A DNA stretch of 64,000 nucleotides. Origin: Lachnospiraceae bacterium. Lineage in GTDB: Bacteria > Bacillota > Clostridia > Lachnospirales > Lachnospiraceae. Below are positions 62,751 through 64,000 of this stretch, piece after piece. The stretch lies in the NCBI GenBank assembly GCA_017542245.1, contig JAFXXN010000192.1, positions 1 to 64,000 of the forward strand, read 5' to 3'. The notes under the pieces were generated by a model. The model made no database searches and was not told the origin of the DNA. It saw only the letters and a program-made list of their open reading frames with translations. The position numbers were made by a program, and so were the translations under genes. Each line of letters begins with the position of its first letter. Within the stretch, counting starts at the first letter, position 1.

Positions 62751-64000
62751 TCAAAACGCCGAAACTATCGCTCCCGCCGCTTTATAAAGTTCATCTGCTC
62801 CGGGTATTCCCTCTTCATCCGACCCGTTTTTTAATCGGGAAAGATATGAAATATAAGCATCGTCAGATTGTTCAATATTTGAATATGTTAAACCTTCTAC
62901 CGATATGCCTGCTTCTGTAAGTTTCGCTTTAAGCGCCTCAATACTTTCATCGTTACCTGTTTTTAATCCATCGCTTTTTCCTTTGGATGGCTTTATATAT
63001 ACTATTCCTTTCACTGACGGTCCATCATATTTCGTATCCATTATGACCATATTCAGATCAGCCCTGATACTGCTGTCTTTTTCTGATATCTGTACAGAAA
63101 CCGTCCCACTGTTTCCGGAATTCCTGATAAGTGTCAGATTTACCTGCTTAGATCCGTTTTCATCTTCCACATTAAATCTGTAATGCCCCTTTCCGGCCAG
63201 TTTTTCAAGCATCTCTATCCGTTCAACTCTTGAATTCAGTTCAGCCGCTGCCTGAGCAGTTATCGCTGTTTTAAAAGCCTGTCCGGTAAGTGCATTAGCC
63301 ATACGCGTCTTTATCCCAAGGAGTTCGTCCGTCTTTGACTGCGAATTAAGGGCTTCATTTAGTTCTGAGGATGATACGCTGACTGCAGTATCTGTCTTTC
63401 CGCCTTCCTCCAGAATATCTCTTAATGCATTTCTGTTAATAAACGAATCCTTAATTCCCAAACTGTTAAGGAATGAAGCCTCCGTGGAGTTGGTCATCAT
63501 TAAAGATGCAATTTCCTTTGCCTTCTCAATTGAACCGCTTCCTGGCGAATAGTTTTCGAGTCCCTCAGACAGGTCTTCCAAAGTTATATTCCCCAGATCT
63601 TTTCCAGCAAGAGCTTGGTTCCACGCTGAAGGTTCTGTCACATTTAGGCTTTTCTCCAAAAGTCCGTTCTGGTAGCGGAATGCTGAATCTATCTGATCCG
63701 TAACCGAATTTCTGTAATACGAATTCTTCTGTTCCGTTTGATCGTCAATCTTAAAATCTATTTCTGTATTAACAGATCTTACCTCTGTCATAAGATTCCT
63801 TAACGAAATCTCTTTTCCTGAGTTAAGTGCCGCTCCTAAAGCAGCTCCGTCATTTTTACTTATATTATACAGCAGTCTGTAAATTCCTATATAAGCATTT
63901 CTTTCATTTTCGCTTATCAGGCTGCTTTCCTCCATTTTTACCAGAAATTCTCCGTAACTTCGTTCCTTTGAAACGCCCTGCTCCTTAAGGAATGACGAAA
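62751..64000 (-). CDS. Flagellar-type protein of unknown family, 5' end cut by window
   Basis: The reading frame stays open from its stop at 62751 through the ATG at 63933-63935 to the window edge (upstream codons read SSFLKEQGVSKERSYGEFL), so that ATG is internal. The visible 415 residues are hydrophilic and helical in the N-terminal part, with a beta-like segment near 270-330 (YRFNVEDENGSKQVNLTLIRN) faintly like the C-terminal domain of hook-length proteins. Location directly before flagellin suggests a flagellar role. Family (perhaps the DUF6240 group) is not certain. Confidence 0.7.
   Translation of the reverse strand, partial: SSFLKEQGVSKERSYGEFLVKMEESSLISENERNAYIGIYRLLYNISKNDGAALGAALNSGKEISLRNLMTEVRSVNTEIDFKIDDQTEQKNSYYRNSVTDQIDSAFRYQNGLLEKSLNVTEPSAWNQALAGKDLGNITLEDLSEGLENYSPGSGSIEKAKEIASLMMTNSTEASFLNSLGIKDSFINRNALRDILEEGGKTDTAVSVSSSELNEALNSQSKTDELLGIKTRMANALTGQAFKTAITAQAAAELNSRVERIEMLEKLAGKGHYRFNVEDENGSKQVNLTLIRNSGNSGTVSVQISEKDSSIRADLNMVIMDTKYDGPSVKGIVYIKPSKGKSDGLKTGNDESIEALKAKLTEAGISVEGLTYSNIEQSDDAYISYLSRLKNGSDEEGIPGADELYKAAGAIVSAF

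Noticed and set aside
1-64000. tRNA, rRNA or phage genes
   Set aside because: I saw no tRNA-like cloverleaf, rRNA core sequence, integrase, terminase or capsid gene; a covariance-model scan would be needed to exclude small RNAs.

Overview
The window looks like chromosomal DNA of a motile, anaerobic Firmicute, most likely Lachnospiraceae (Butyrivibrio/Roseburia-like). The reasons are AT-rich intergenic DNA, strong AGGAGG-type ribosome sites, sigma-A promoters with 17-bp spacers, a single-locus flagellin, a phosphoketolase, an ANTAR regulator beside glutamine synthetase, and a CofE-like/DUF1846 gene pair. Most genes lie on the minus strand. No rRNA, tRNA, CRISPR array, complete prophage or intact insertion sequence was seen.

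Layout. 1-270: one copy of a 140-bp structured repeat, an operator/promoter firing out of the window, and the terminator of the secretion operon. 314-9538: a type VII (Esx/WXG100) secretion operon with a coiled-coil membrane protein, an FHA-EssC ATPase, a YukD ubiquitin-like protein, five WXG100-like proteins, a repeat-rich membrane protein and a C-type-lectin lipoprotein. 9649-15805: two paralogous pairs of hybrid histidine kinase (6 TM, HisKA, HATPase, receiver, Hpt) plus LuxR-type response regulator. 16051-17901: short glutamine synthetase and pseudo-receiver ANTAR regulator with an attenuated leader. 17969-22004: thioredoxin, aminotransferase, Lrp regulator, HypE-like protein, a 34-aa membrane peptide, a TPR-like protein and endonuclease III. 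22055-30643: GH13 amylase, membrane trigger-factor/FKBP protein, class A PBP, thiamine pyrophosphokinase and a DUF1858 protein. 30763-35450: secA-prfB-cheW operon. 35587-37413: ABC exporter broken by an in-frame TAA. 37809-40190: phosphoketolase between att-like repeats at the 3' end of rpsI. 40562-41439: rplM-rpsI. 41806-49767: VWA lipoprotein, CofE-like ligase/DUF1846, Na/Pi transporter, TlyA and a nucleotide kinase. 49802-55605: L,D-transpeptidase, carB, galE. 55955-64000: a chemoreceptor with nested internal repeats, a sugar nucleotidyltransferase, a second copy of the 140-bp repeat, aroE, dCMP deaminase, flagellin and a flagellar-type protein cut by the window end.

The main discovery candidate is regulatory. 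A 23-bp imperfect palindrome (arms AAAAGTCAC and GTTACTTTT) occurs three times exactly and once in a diverged, flipped form. Each copy sits exactly 19 bp upstream of a -10 hexamer and replaces a recognisable -35. The promoters concerned are those of the type VII operon, kinase operon 1, kinase operon 2, and one promoter leaving the left edge. This is the geometry of a class II activator centred near -43, and the LuxR-type regulators encoded between the sites are the obvious candidates to bind it. I infer a dedicated, autoregulated switch for the secretion locus.
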